From contig CM055279.1 of assembly GCA_029237695.1 (NCBI GenBank), positions 19,843,919-19,907,918 of the forward strand: a stretch of 64,000 bases of DNA, in the 5' to 3' direction. The translations under genes were made by a program, and so were the position numbers. The notes under the pieces were generated by a model. It made no database searches, was not told the DNA's origin, and saw only the letters and a list, made by a program, of their open reading frames with translations. This DNA comes from Conchocele bisecta (Eukaryota; Mollusca; Bivalvia; Lucinida; Thyasiridae). Shown here one piece after another: positions 1-11,665 of the stretch (positions are counted from its first letter, which is position 1; each line of letters opens with the position of its first letter).

Positions 1-600
1 AATCGCCTTTTTACACGTTTGTTTTTCTTAAATTCTGGCATCTTTCTACAGTCTGGGAAATAGGTAGAAACATAAGATTCCGGCACCTCGAATTAATTTA
101 TGGCACCGGGTGTTTTTATAAACTTGAATGTATAAGGTTTCCAAAAATCCGGTTGCCATTTTTTTAAACCAAATTCAAGGTCATTGAACTTTATGCTTGA
201 CGGAAGTCGAAAATTGCCAATATATGAGCCAATAGGTAGGTCATGGTCCTTAACTCGGAAATTGGTGTAAGTTGTTCAAAAACATTTCAGATGGATATAT
301 TAATGAATTTACGTAAACTACACTAATATTCAGTATATTATTATCATATTTTCAAGATGGCCGCCAAAAGTCAGGTATTTATGAGATTTCGGCTACATAT
401 TTATGTAATGCTAAGCGCCTTCACCTATATTCAAAGGTTAATTCTTTCAACTGGAATAATATTGTAGTTAATATACTCCATCGTCAGAAAACTCAAAATG
501 GCCGCCAAGTAAATGGAAAATCCATAGTAATTTACTAAATATAACGGGGAGAATTTCGTTGGGGAGGAAATCAACACTTCTCTCACTTTTCCCTGAGATT
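1..600. other. No gene seen; AT-rich intergenic sequence
   Basis: No long or coding-like open frame and no recognisable RNA gene. The phrase AAGATGGCCGCC and close variants occur twice (about 355 and 498). The same phrase recurs in the tandem repeat units near 28-33 kb, so this is probably decayed repeat. Confidence 0.5.
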
Positions 601-628
601 CTGGCTGGCTGGCTGGCTGGCTGGCTGG
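601..628. repeat. CTGG tetranucleotide microsatellite
   Basis: Seven consecutive CTGG units, decaying into TTAG/TTTG variants downstream. A simple sequence repeat with no gene context. Confidence 0.9.
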
Positions 629-984
629 TTAGTTTGCTAGTTTGTTGGTTGGATGATGGTCGAGAACTGGGTTAGTTAATTAATTGATTCATTTACTGAT
701 TAATTGAGTCATTCACTGATTAAATCATGCAACCGACAATGGGTTTGATTTACTGATAAATAGGATTCATAGAAACTGATAAATAGAAACGTGTAAACCA
801 AATTTCGACTTTTGTGAAAGTGGGTATATTGCGATGGCGCGCCATCGACTGTGCTCTGGTATTTTATTATGTTGAAACCGATGTGTCGTATATCTACGAC
901 AGCTGTTGCTGGAACATTAACCTTTAGAATGCGGGAACCGAACATTGTCATCTGCTGCTGTTTCTTATTTTATATTTTTTGGCA

Positions 985-1095
985 ACATAAGCATTGTTTG
1001 GCAGCATTTGAGAATCATTTCCATTAGAAATGATTCTAAAGTGCTGTGAAATCATGTTTTGATGAGGAAAATAAAAAATAAACAGCAGACGAAAA
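985..1095. repeat. Hairpin element, 'agcactttagaatc' family
   Basis: Short inverted repeat in which GGCAGCATTTGAGAATCATT is followed by its near reverse complement, then an A-rich tail ending near AACAGCAGACGA. The same hairpin and tail recur near 25,485, 33,500, 40,960 and 43,185, and with variants at 13.27 and 14.48-14.9 kb. Probably a small non-autonomous element. Confidence 0.65.
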
Positions 1096-1239
1096 AAGAA
1101 AACAGTACGGTCAAACCCTTGCCTACTGTCTCTTACAGGTACGTTCGCGTTTGTATGAGTTGATGCAAAACCAAAGTGAATAACTCGGAGAATGTATGAA
1201 TACCATGCTAGTGTCTTCAAATCAAAATACTCATTGGTG

Positions 1240-1577
1240 CAGAGCCCCGCAGGGGACGTAGAATTCTTTGTTTTATTAATTCGTTCCCACGAAAACAAAA
1301 TATTAGTTCGTTCCCACGAAATAACAATTCGTTCCCTCAATTTAACAATTCGTTCGCACGAATTAACCTTTCGTTCTCTCAATTTAGCAGTTCGTTACCA
1401 CGAAATAACAATTCGTTCCTAAGGGAACGAATTGTTAATTCGAGGGTACGAATTGTTATGACGTGGGAACGAATTGTTAATTCGAGGGAATGTATTGTTA
1501 AATTGAGGGAACGAATTGTTATTTCGTTGGAACGAATTAATAAAAAGAATCCATGTCCTCTGCGGGGCTCCGTACAT
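1240..1577. repeat. Foldback element built of TTCGTTCCC units
   Basis: The left end GCAGAGCCCCGCAGGGGAC and right end GTCCTCTGCGGGGCTCCG are inverted. Between them lie many copies of AATTCGTTCCC in the left half and their reverse complement GGGAACGAATT in the right half. The whole block can fold into one long imperfect hairpin. The open frames on both strands here are by-products of the repeat. Confidence 0.8.
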
Positions 1578-2421
1578 TGGAGTATATGCCAATATTTCTA
1601 ATGATAAAACACACATGCAATTGCAGGAAAAATAAACATAGAATGGACTGAAACTGATAAAAAGCTGATAATTGACCATAACAAATAAGTACTTGGGTTC
1701 TCAGACACGGGGTTTGCGGAATGTGAAGCGGGGGAGGGGGTTTAAATATGTTTTATTTATATGTTAAATAAGTTACTGGAGTGCACTGTAGATGTGAAAA
1801 TTCAAAAATCATTTTCGTCAGACGTGATTGGATTTAACATATTTTCGCACGGTAGTGATTTTTTATTGATCATGTGGCGAATTTAAAGTACACTTTTATT
1901 TCTCCATGACGATAAAATGCTCGACGTGCAGGGATTATGCAGACGCGGCGATATCTGAGAATCAAAGTACTTTTGTTGGCGTTTTGAATAATTATTCTGA
2001 TACTAATACCAATGTGCTACACACCATATCTATTTTGTCTCACCGGTACAAACCGTAACTTGTTATCGCGCAAGACCGTATCATTTTATGCAGTTGCTTA
2101 TGGAAACTCTACACCATAACAGGCGGTACAAACCATAACGAGACATCATACTTATTTCTGCGTCTGTATATACCAGATACGTTGCTGATAATGTCTTGTA
2201 AGCTGTAAAATATTTAATTAAACTGACTCTTACCTGCTGTCATCCCGCGACGCCATCTTGGCGACATGTATATACCCTGTCTGCACCGTATCACGAAAAC
2301 TCTCCACCGCATCACAATACCGACAGTCTACATACAACGCTAGATATATGGGTTTTTCTACCATCCCTAAAGGTGTTTCAGTCTACAGAACGGCTCCCTA
2401 CGTGTTGAGGTTAAGGCTAGC

Positions 2422-2722
2422 TGGACATCTGGTTAACATGGGCTACCTCTCTACTGAATGCCATTTCTCACAGTATTCAATTTACACTGTCTATGTACTC
2501 CAAGTTACCCACAATGCTCCGCAGACTGGGAATTTCCACCGCTTTCTACTTTCAGTTTCGGTGAAGATTTATCGGTGGGTATAGAAAATACCGAATTTCA
2601 GGAATTAAACTGAATTAATTATACGTCATCATAACAGCATATGCCGACTTAGGAAACTAGACCATCACCAATTGAAACATCTGTATTAATCTAATATGTG
2701 GGCTGGATGTGACTGGATAAAT
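2422..2722 (+). repeat. Dispersed repeat, copy 1 of a direct pair
   Basis: About 300 bp from GGACATCTGGTTAACATGGG to GGATGTGACTGGATAAATGG reappears at 6,002-6,302 with scattered substitutions. The 108-codon open frame over 2,258-2,584 overlaps this repeat and its copy carries changes without coding restraint, so I treat it as non-coding. Confidence 0.8.
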
Positions 2723-3199
2723 GGGGCTTATATTTTAAATATTGACCTTGTTGGGTCACATGAAACACCCAAATACACCAAAATACAGTCTAAATACATA
2801 TAAATATACTACAAATACACCCTTGTTAGTGTCAGATAGTAGTGCAAATCATATATTAACACAAAACACGTCATATAATTGACATATATAGTAAAAGAAA
2901 TAGTAAAATTTGCCATATTTTCGATTAATGCAAATTGTGTCCGATGATTGTCCGATCCTGTAAAAGTCATCAACATATGGGAAATGCGTACAAATATAGT
3001 TAAGAACGTACACAAATGCCACAAATACACCCTCGAACATTTCAGTGTATGCTTCTCATTTATGTTATCAGACTTTGATAACCTATTTCACGTATCAGTG
3101 TAGACCCTGATCTATATTGTTTTCCGCCATTTTTTGGGATACTTGTATATTATACTAATCAAAGTACTTTTTATGGCTTTTGAATAATAATTCTGATAC

Positions 3200-3584
3200 C
3201 AGCGCTCCAGATAAGGTGCTTATTTGAGTAAATACCCAATTAAAATTGCCAAAAACCAAATTGAAATCAGAAGTAACGATTATCAAAAAGCAATGAAAAA
3301 TTTGTGGTATCTTTCTCATGCAACAGAAAACAATAAACATACCACAAATATAGCATATTTTCTTATTTTTCCATTAAAACACATCTTGGTATTTCATTAT
3401 AATTTTCTCCAAGGAGACAAAATATGTTTTCATTTAGAAGAAAACTATTCAATAAGTGCGATCGGCTGATGTGTAAACAGTAGTGTGATTCTATTTTACA
3501 CAAATAAAATTTTGAAATATCCAATTGCTTCAGAAATGATGGAGTGACAATACTCAATTATTAATTCCTTTAACTGGAGCCCTG
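3200..3584. repeat. MITE family D, ends CAGCGCTCCAGATAAGG
   Basis: Ends are inverted (CAGCGCTCC at the left, GGAGCCCTG at the right), followed by TTATTTGAGTAAATACCCAA on the left and its counterpart on the right. A related full copy lies at 40,778-41,164 and a half copy at 10,398-10,575. No transposase is encoded, so it must depend on another element. Confidence 0.75.
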
Positions 3585-3979
3585 TGATACTGATACTTAT
3601 ATGTTTAAGTCCCGATGATACTAGTATAGCTATTTCACACAAACCGGCTAGTGCACTAAGAAGACAAGTACCCACAGCAGGTGCGTGTGAAGCATCGTAA
3701 GATTGGCCCGGCGAAGGTATGGGTACACCCCATCACCCACTCAAGTCGGAACGGTTCAGCTGCGTGGTAACAACATAAACTTTTGTTGAGCAATGAAAAA
3801 ACAGATTGCAAAAAAATATTTAAGATTTGCATGTGCATCCGCTCATATATATTATCAAACGAGATCTAGCCGACACGAAAAACAAAACAGACAATTCCAT
3901 GTCAACAGTATGGCAAATATACTTTTCATGTTCATATAATATTAATAATAAGAATTACATTCCTGCAGCCAATTGTATA

Positions 3980-4130
3980 AACCTTGGTTAAATTATCCAG
4001 TGGTTAGCGCCTAACCACTGGTTAAATTTTAACCAGCGTGGTAATTAGTTTTTTGTATAAAACCCGCTAACCATATGGTTAACTAACCAGTTTCTGGAAG
4101 ATTTAACCACTGGTTAAATTAACCAAACCA
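3980..4130. repeat. Foldback of TTAACCAGTGG motifs
   Basis: Multiple alternating copies of AACCACTGGTTAA and its reverse complement form an imperfect palindrome, with CCAGTGGTTAGCGCC next to TAACCACTGGTTAAA. A shorter relative sits near 5,655-5,715. Confidence 0.65.
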
Positions 4131-4545
4131 GTGCAAGTCGTCCCACAATGCATTGCAATACTAATTCCGGTTCCGAGTATTTTAGCGGCATCTGTCATTG
4201 CATCAGAACGGGTTATTGTAAACATAAACATATAAACAATAATGCCCTCGCCTCCTTAAAATATGCACATAGCGACGTGTTGTGTACAATTCAAAATGGC
4301 TGCTCCCGAGTTAAGTCTTTAAACTTGATTTTAATTTGCTCTTATCGGGCCGTATTAAAATGTTCTAAAGGTGCCGCATATCAACATAAACGTAATATGT
4401 TTCCAACTTTAAATACAGCACTTTAACAATCCCGCATGACAGACTATTACGCAGAAATTCAAAACAAAATGTCGAGTTTCATCGCTCTGTTCCAGAGGTG
4501 TTGGTGTGGGGGGGGGGCTCAATAATTATGTAATGAAGCACATTT

Positions 4546-4862
4546 CAGCGCTCCATATAAGCTTTGTGTCTAAAGCGTACTATACCCCCTGATCTCAAAT
4601 TCATTGCTTATTTTACTTTTAAAAATGGATTATTGATTTTCTTCATTACTAAATAGGAACGAAGGATAAAAAAAACAAAAAAACCTTCACTTATTTGAGT
4701 TGCAAACAGAAAACTCTTAGTATTTTCACTACTCAATTTGAAAATCATTGCTTATTTTCACATTGCTGTTCGTATTTTGTACTCCCACTTTTGATAATCA
4801 ATGCGTATTCAGCTAACATAATTGCGTAAAATACGCCAATACACACCGTATCTGGAGCTCTG
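4546..4862. repeat. MITE family A, ends CAGAGCTCCAGATAAG
   Basis: Inverted ends (CAGCGCTCCATATAAG / GTATCTGGAGCTCTG). The interior is shared with copies at 19,715-20,075, 33,966-34,320 and 63,105-63,465, including the motif CGTATTTTACGCAATTATTT in the inverse sense. Families A and D share their outer ~16 bp, so they probably used one transposase. Confidence 0.8.
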
Positions 4863-4889
4863 ACATTTTCGCATCCTCAAACTTGCTGA

Positions 4890-5212
4890 GAATGCCGGAA
4901 ATGGCGTTTCACGCCTCTTAGATTTCCAAAAATAATACAGGGGAGCATCCCCTCGACCCCCCTAGCAACATCAGGCCCTTTAGTTCCTCAAGACTGGGCC
5001 CTGAGAATGCAGAACATTGTGGTTCACGCTTATTAGATTTTGCGGGGAGCATGCTGCCGGAACCCCCTAGCAACATCAGGCCATTTGGACCCGCAATACT
5101 GGACCCCGAGAATGCAGGAAATGGCGTTTTGCGCCTCTTAGATTTCAAAAATTTCCGGGGAACCCCCTAGCAATGTCGGGCCCTTCGAGCCTTTACGATT
5201 TGGACCCCCACC
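4890..5212. repeat. Tandem repeat, roughly 115-130 bp unit
   Basis: Two and a half diverged units, each with GAGAATGC(C/A)GGAAATGGCG, GCCTCTTAGATTT, a CCCCTAGCAACATC motif and a GGCCC block. Open frames here come from the repeat. Confidence 0.65.
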
Positions 5213-5854
5213 CTCACCCCCAATATTGTGTTCGGTTCCACCGCGACCGCGTATGTATAAGAATTGGAACTAAAGATATTTGAAAGTTGTGGGGACATAA
5301 CTCTGCAAAACCTTGCACAGTGTCCCGACGGTATGGGAAATGTTCAGTTACAAGCCTTAGCCCTAAAACTACTGTATCTGGATTTATAATTTGAAAGTGG
5401 CTATAACTTATAAAACTACAAAATAAAAGTATAAACAACCACCCACCACAGTCCACACCCACATATCTATTCCACCATTCACCCACACCACTGGGTCCTT
5501 ATGTTAGCAAGTGTTTCCTATTATCTAGCTACCTGTATCTGGCAGTAGTCTGTGTATCTCCACGTTATCCCTCGGCTTTCGACACTGCTTGCCAGCCACG
5601 GCCCATGCTTCATCATGTTCATGTCGTCATGAAATTTTATTTTCTCCGAATAGCCTGGTTAGGAGCTTGGTTAAAAGTTAACCAGGCTTCTGTAGGTCGA
5701 TTAAATTTAACCAGAAAAATAATTTTACTATTGGCTGCTGGCCGTTTTATGTTGTATAATATTTATATGAATTCTAGATATTTTAATAAAAATTCGTATT
5801 TTGTCAAAGTTATTGGTACGGCAGTCACGTGGCCTGTCGGACCTGTAGCCGATT

Positions 5855-6000
5855 TGACCAAAATTGCTAAGCATACTTATCTAGCTAAGTATACTTTGAG
5901 GGAGTAATCATTTATAGTTCCAGAAATGCATTATTTCATATAGAACTAACGACTGCCTATATTTGGTGATTAAAAGTATGCAGAATTATCATACATTAAT
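5855..6000. repeat. Partial MITE, AAGTATACTT family
   Basis: Matches the left part of the elements at 54,785-55,075 and 56,385-56,665: a short AAGTATACTT-rich end, then CCAGAAATGCATTATTTCAT and GATTAAAAGTATGCA. The right half is missing; the dispersed repeat at 6,002 begins immediately. Confidence 0.6.
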
Positions 6001-6001
6001 T

Positions 6002-6302
6002 TGGACATCTGGTTAGCATGGGCTACCTCTCTATTGAATGCCATTTCCCACATTATCCAATTTACGCTGTTTATGTATTCCGAATTACCCACAATGCTCC
6101 GCAGACTGGTAATTTCCACCGCTTTCTACTTTCAGTTTCGGTGAAGATTTATGGGTAGGTATAGAGAATACAGAATTTCGGGAAGTAAACTGAATTAATT
6201 TTACGTCATCATAACAGCATATGCCGACTTAGGAAATTAGACCGTCACCTATTGCAACATCTGTATCAATCTAATATGTGGGCTGGATGTGACTGGAGAA
6301 AT
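6002..6302 (+). repeat. Dispersed repeat, copy 2 of a direct pair
   Basis: Second copy of the 2,422-2,722 sequence in the same orientation. It is followed directly by a G-run and then the 6.34 kb tandem array. Confidence 0.8.
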
Positions 6303-6343
6303 CATGGGGGGGGGGCAATGATCGACTCCTTAGTCCTTACCCA

Positions 6344-6603
6344 GCTCTCAAGCCCATATGGGTCCTATGTGGGCTATATATGGGCAGGCCCATATGGGCT
6401 GGTTGATATGGGTCCCATGTGGGTCCCATATTAAAACCCATAGTCGCTAATGGGTCCTATGTGGGCTATATATGGGCAGGCCCATATGGACTGGTTGATA
6501 TGGGTCCCATGTGGGTCCCATATTAAAACGCATAGTCGCTAATAGGTCATATGTGGGCTATATATGGGCTGGTTAATATGGGTCCCATGTGGGTCCCATA
6601 TTA
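6344..6603. repeat. Tandem repeat, ~93-bp unit rich in CCATATGGG
   Basis: About 2.7 units containing GGGTCCTATGTGGGC, the palindrome GGCCCATATGGGC and GGGTCCCATGTGGGTCCCAT. The final unit has lost an internal segment. Confidence 0.85.
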
Positions 6604-7437
6604 TAATGAAATTCGGCCAAGTTAAATTTAGCATGGAATTTCCTCTACTTGCTGTTTATGACATCGAACGCTGATATTCAAATTCGATAATTAGCCGACA
6701 AACGCATGTTTATGACTAAGGACCAGTTGCAACTGTATTTATACAGTAGTCATTGATATAATTATAGCAACTGTTTTTTGTGACATTCATTTTCGGAGAT
6801 ACCATCTGAGTGATTTCATACTGAGATGCTGCGCCCCGACATAGCTAGCACCTATTACATATTATATGTACTACTACGCGATTGACGATTTGACACTGAA
6901 TCGATAGATCCCACGCAGTAAAATGGTTAGCGTCACTGGAAATTATGTCAACAAGGTCTTGTCTAAATATAGCTCTCCGTGTATTGAAACATTTAATGAT
7001 TAATTGAGATGAAAAGCTGTGCTTTCATTGGTCAAGAAACTAGGACAAACAATAAATTCATCAATTCATTTGCAAAATAAAATATGCATCAAACTTGAAA
7101 TCAGTGGGTATATAGACACACAGCTTATCTGGAGCCCTAATGATTTACAATTGTGCACAATGAAGTAAATTCAAAGAAAACAACACAAGCATAGTTTTAA
7201 CATGATGCTATCAAACTGGGGTACCGTTTCACTAAATTTCATATGAGAGCATTAATTGATGTGTTGAGTAAAATTATAAAATATTTGTACGGACATATTT
7301 TATCGTACAAAGTTAAGTGAAATGTGCCCCAGAAAGATAATGTATGTGTAACGATCAGAACTGAACGGTTGAATAATTTCATGGAAAATGGGACTCGATA
7401 GTTTCTGAGAAACTACTTTCAAATACTTAACCCTTTC
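6604..7437. other. No gene seen; contains a MITE A end fragment
   Basis: No supported coding region. Around 7,095-7,138 the terminal motif GGTATATAGACACACAGCTT plus TATCTGGAGCCC matches the end of MITE family A without its other half. Confidence 0.45.
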
Positions 7438-7668
7438 AATATTACAGACCTCTATAGATGTGTTTACCAACAGTGTAGATCCAGATGAGCTGGCTCGTAA
7501 CGGGTCGTCTCATCAGGATCTGTACTTTTTGCAAGTAATTTCCATATTTTTTAGAAAAATAACAACCCCATTTTTATAAATACTGTAGAGTAATCTCGAA
7601 AATCATTGTGTGTACAAAAAAATAACATATCAAACTCAATTTCAGTCATTTATGTTTGAAAGGGTTAA
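7438..7668. repeat. MITE family G, ends TTAACCCTTTCAA
   Basis: Bounded by TTAACCCTTTCAA and TTGAAAGGGTTAA. The core has a small palindromic segment (GATCCAGATGAGC ... CTCATCAGGATC). Copies or fragments lie near 24,931, 35,524, 40,540, 42,871 (reverse) and 46,535. Confidence 0.8.
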
Positions 7669-8229
7669 AAGCACAAATGTTGACATTTTCCATTTCAATT
7701 GTAGAGGTAAGAAAATCCAATAATCGAAGATGGTGAAAATCTGTGATGTCAGTATCATTGCGGGAAACTCTTCACACCATAACCTGTCCGTCACTGTATG
7801 CGATATAGAAAGAAGACCTCTTCATGGAACTCCTGGAAACGAAAAGAATTAACACGGTTATAACCAGTTCACGCCTAAATAAGTGGCGAAGACTTGCTCC
7901 TGCTAAAGAATTGGACTACTGTATAATCCGAAATATTTTAACACAATTTATTCTAGGAGACCCTCATAAATATCTGTTTTTTTTCACAATAAAGTGTGTC
8001 CCAATGTTTAGCGCTGTAGTTCATTAATATCATGATTCATGAGGAGGGGGATCAGGGGTGGGGTGCGAAATGAAAATAGTATATGGATGATGAAAAACAT
8101 GCACATGACGTTTGAATGGAATCACTCGTATGGTAAAGTTGTAGCAGAATGAATCTACTGAATCGAAATGTAAAATCTACTCCACGGGAAATTTCAAAGT
8201 TATTTTTTACGTTGACACATTGAAATCAT

Positions 8230-9235
8230 GTAAAAAGTGGATAAATGGCGTTCATGACATGTAAAGTCTCTGGTCATAAGAGTAACACATAATATAAACA
8301 ATACTACCATTATAATATGCTTTGCAAAAGAAATCAACAACAAAGTTTTGCTCACTACAGTATTGCAATAGCCGATTCAGATTCACATTGAAATCACGTG
8401 AAAAGTGGATAAATAGCATGAAATATAGTCTCAGGATAGCAGAGCAACAGACATTTACAGATGGCAATACTGTTTACTGCACAATACTACCATTATAATA
8501 TGCTTTGCCAAAACAATCAACAACTTTAATAAAATGAAACAAAAGTTTTGCGCACTACGGTATTGCAATAGCCGATTCAGATTCACATTGAAATCACGTG
8601 AAAAGTGATTAAATAGCGTGAAATATAATGTCTCTGGATAGCAGGGCAACAGAAAATTACAAATGGAAATAAAGTTTACTGCACAATACTACCATAATAA
8701 TATGCTTTGGCAAAAAAATCAACAACTTTAATAAAATGAAACAAAAGTTTTGCGCACTACAGTATTGCAATAGCCGATTCAGATTCACATTGAAATTACG
8801 TGAAAAGTGGATAAATAGCATGACATATAAAGTATCTGGATAGCAAAGCAACAGAGAATTACAAATGGCAATACTGTTTACTGCACAATACTACCATTAT
8901 AATATGCTTTGCCCAAAAATTCAACAACTTTAATAAAATTAAACAAAGGTTTTGCACACTACAGTATTGCAATAGCCGATTCAGATTCACATTTAAATCG
9001 CGTGAAAAGTGGATAAATAGCATGTAATAATAAAGTCTCTGGACATAATTAAGGGCAACAGAGAATTACAAATGGCAATAATGTTTACCGCACAATACTA
9101 CCATTATAATATACTTTGCAAAAAAAAAATTCAATAAAATGAAAGTTTTGCGTGCTACAATATTGCAATAGCAGATTCTGCTTCACATAGAAATCACGTG
9201 AAAAGTGGACAAATACAAAGAAATAAAATATAAAG
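8230..9235. repeat. Tandem array of ~200-bp units
   Basis: Five diverged units mark the block; ATTCACATTGAAATCACGTG recurs about every 200 bp (8,380, 8,581, 8,784, then with variants further on). Units carry small indels. Three similar minus-strand open frames of about 64 codons are shadows of the array. Confidence 0.88.
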
Positions 9236-10397
9236 TCTAACTAAACAGATACAGACAATTGGGAGGATAATACTATTATAATTTATAAATAGCTGTATGC
9301 ACTATTCGATGCGTGTCATGCATATATTAATTGTACCGCATCATAACATTATTGAAAATTTGCTGCCGACTACTGGTACAGTCGGTTAATGGGTTAAAAC
9401 CTGTATAGATTGTAAACAAATGAGCAGACATTATATTGTTTTACGCGGTGTCATACTCTCTTACAGATGCCAATTAACATGATAATTAGTTGTTTGTGTT
9501 GTCTTACAAGTGTATTAAATCATTTGGATGGGAAATCATCGACAAGGCGGAAATTCAGCGTTGTTTTAGCAAATATTTGCTGGCGTAAACAAGCGTAAAC
9601 AAAACACTATTTGTACAATGTGAAAACCACATAGCCGCGTTATATTTGGGAGTATTTGGAAAATAGAATGTTTGTACTAGGCCTATGTAAAATAATAAGC
9701 AGTCGGTAAACTGGTACAAATAATTACTAACCTGTTTTCGATTAAATATAGTTTTATTTCTCAATCATACGGCTATATCGTAAATCGCGCGAAATCTCGC
9801 GTCGTCACGAGGTATGATCAAAATTCGGTCTCTGTGCAAGGAGTCGCCAGTCTATTTATTCTAGGTCTGTGATATATCGTTTAATTATTCTTTAATATAC
9901 TGGTACTTGCAAAATTCGCTGCTTCCTTTCGAATATTGTCATGTGTTTTTGCGATGTACAAGTATATGCATTGTCGAAATGACCGATCAATCGTATTGGA
10001 AATCGTACAGAAAAAAAGTGTTCATTAAAGTGAAACGCGGTATTACAAACCGCGTTAGGTAATATACTAAGTGACATGCTGTGTACATACTTGAACACAA
10101 TTGGTTAAACTTGCGGCAATGTTGGATTCCGGATTTGGTGGACAGGTGCGTGAAATTATTTATGAAGGACAAGAGATGGATAAGAACCGACAGATGTGAT
10201 TCTGAATATGCGTGCTTCGTCTGTGGGTGCATTTCCAGATCATGTCGTATGTTTTCATTTCACGTCCTGTCAAAGCAGCACTAATAATTAAGTGATATCG
10301 GATCCTACAAGTGGCGTGAATGAAAGTTTATTCAGCGTCTGATATGTAACGTCCGGGTGTGGTGCGTATGTCCATCCGTATTTAATTTGAAGTTTTT
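9236..10397. other. No gene seen
   Basis: Only short open frames on both strands, with no recognisable domain, splice structure or RNA gene. Confidence 0.45.
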
Positions 10398-10575
10398 CAG
10401 CGCTCCAGATAAGGAATTAGTAATTGAGTATTGTTACTCCATTATTTCTGAAGCAATTGGGTATTTCAAAATTTTAATTGCGTAAAATAAAATCACACTA
10501 CTGTTTCCACATCAACAGACAGTAATTATTGAATATTTATTTTTCGAAATGAAAACATGTCTGGTGTACAATAAC
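10398..10575. repeat. Truncated MITE family D
   Basis: Starts CAGCGCTCCAGATAAGG and follows the right half of the 3,200-3,584 element in inverse orientation, then stops being similar after GAAATGAAAACATGTC. The other end is absent. Confidence 0.65.
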
Positions 10576-11665
10576 TATACTTTATAAGATATCGACAACA
10601 ACCGTGTTTAAATTGATACACATACATGTAGTGACATACTTGATTTAAATAATTAAAACTAATCACACTGTCTTCACATGCACTTAAACTGGTGATCACC
10701 ACTACAAAACACGGTAAGTTTTTGACTACATGTATTAGTTAAAATACTCATTATACTGTGTAAAAACGAACACATTTGATGCTAAAAACGTTTTAATGAT
10801 TTTCATATGGGTCCGATATACAGTGCAGCTTAGACGGAAAGAGCAAATTTCGTTTTCCGCTAGCGGAATTCCGTTTTTATTCGGCACGAATGTCCGTCAC
10901 GAATGAAAACGGATAGAGATTGACGAAAACGGACAAAGACGGACCACTTACATGCCTGGGGCAAAGTACGCCTGCAGCTCAGCAGGCGGTCTTACACGCC
11001 CGATAGTTTAAAGCCCCTATACGGCTCAAGTTGCCGAATTTGGCCTCCTATTGGGTTTTCCCACACATAAATCCAACATGTTTCTATTTACACACACTTT
11101 GAAACTGTTTGCATTCATTTTGGTACAACAATGAGTTTGTAGTCGATGAAAATATCAATATTTGTTGATAAACAAACAGCAGGTGCGTGTTTCAAAGCCC
11201 GATCGATTTTCCAATAGACGCACTCAGGTCAACTCCTCAACTCCCCGATTCGCGGCCGATGAATTCCGATAGCCGGAGTTTATCGACTCGCTTCCGAGCC
11301 GAAGCCGTTGGGTTACGGAAATGAAATTTTCAATATTGAAATTTTGCACTGAGTGGTACACAAAACAAGTTTTTGTTGTCTTCACATTGCGATTAAGATG
11401 TAAATCTCAAGACTTGAGATGTATCTATTAGGCAGTATATGTTAGTTTTGTGTACTAAATCAGTTGCCAAACATGTTTTTGTGTTTGAAAAAATCGGAAA
11501 ATTGTAATACTGAGCCGTTCAGGGCCTCTAATGTTCGTGGCGATCCGTGCCGACTAGAGAATATTCGAGAGGATACCTGTTGTCTAAAGTGGATTTATAT
11601 TTTAAATCTGTATCGTAACATCGGCCTATACACATGCATCACGTCACGTGTATATATATAATATA
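10576..11665. other. No gene seen
   Basis: No supported coding region. A short stretch near 10,840-10,945 has repeated CGTTTTC/GAAAACGG motifs in both orientations, and 11,180-11,330 is more GC-rich without a persuasive reading frame. Confidence 0.4.

Noticed and set aside
2258..2584. 108-codon open frame
   Set aside because: Overlaps a dispersed repeat; the second copy at 6.0 kb does not keep the frame.
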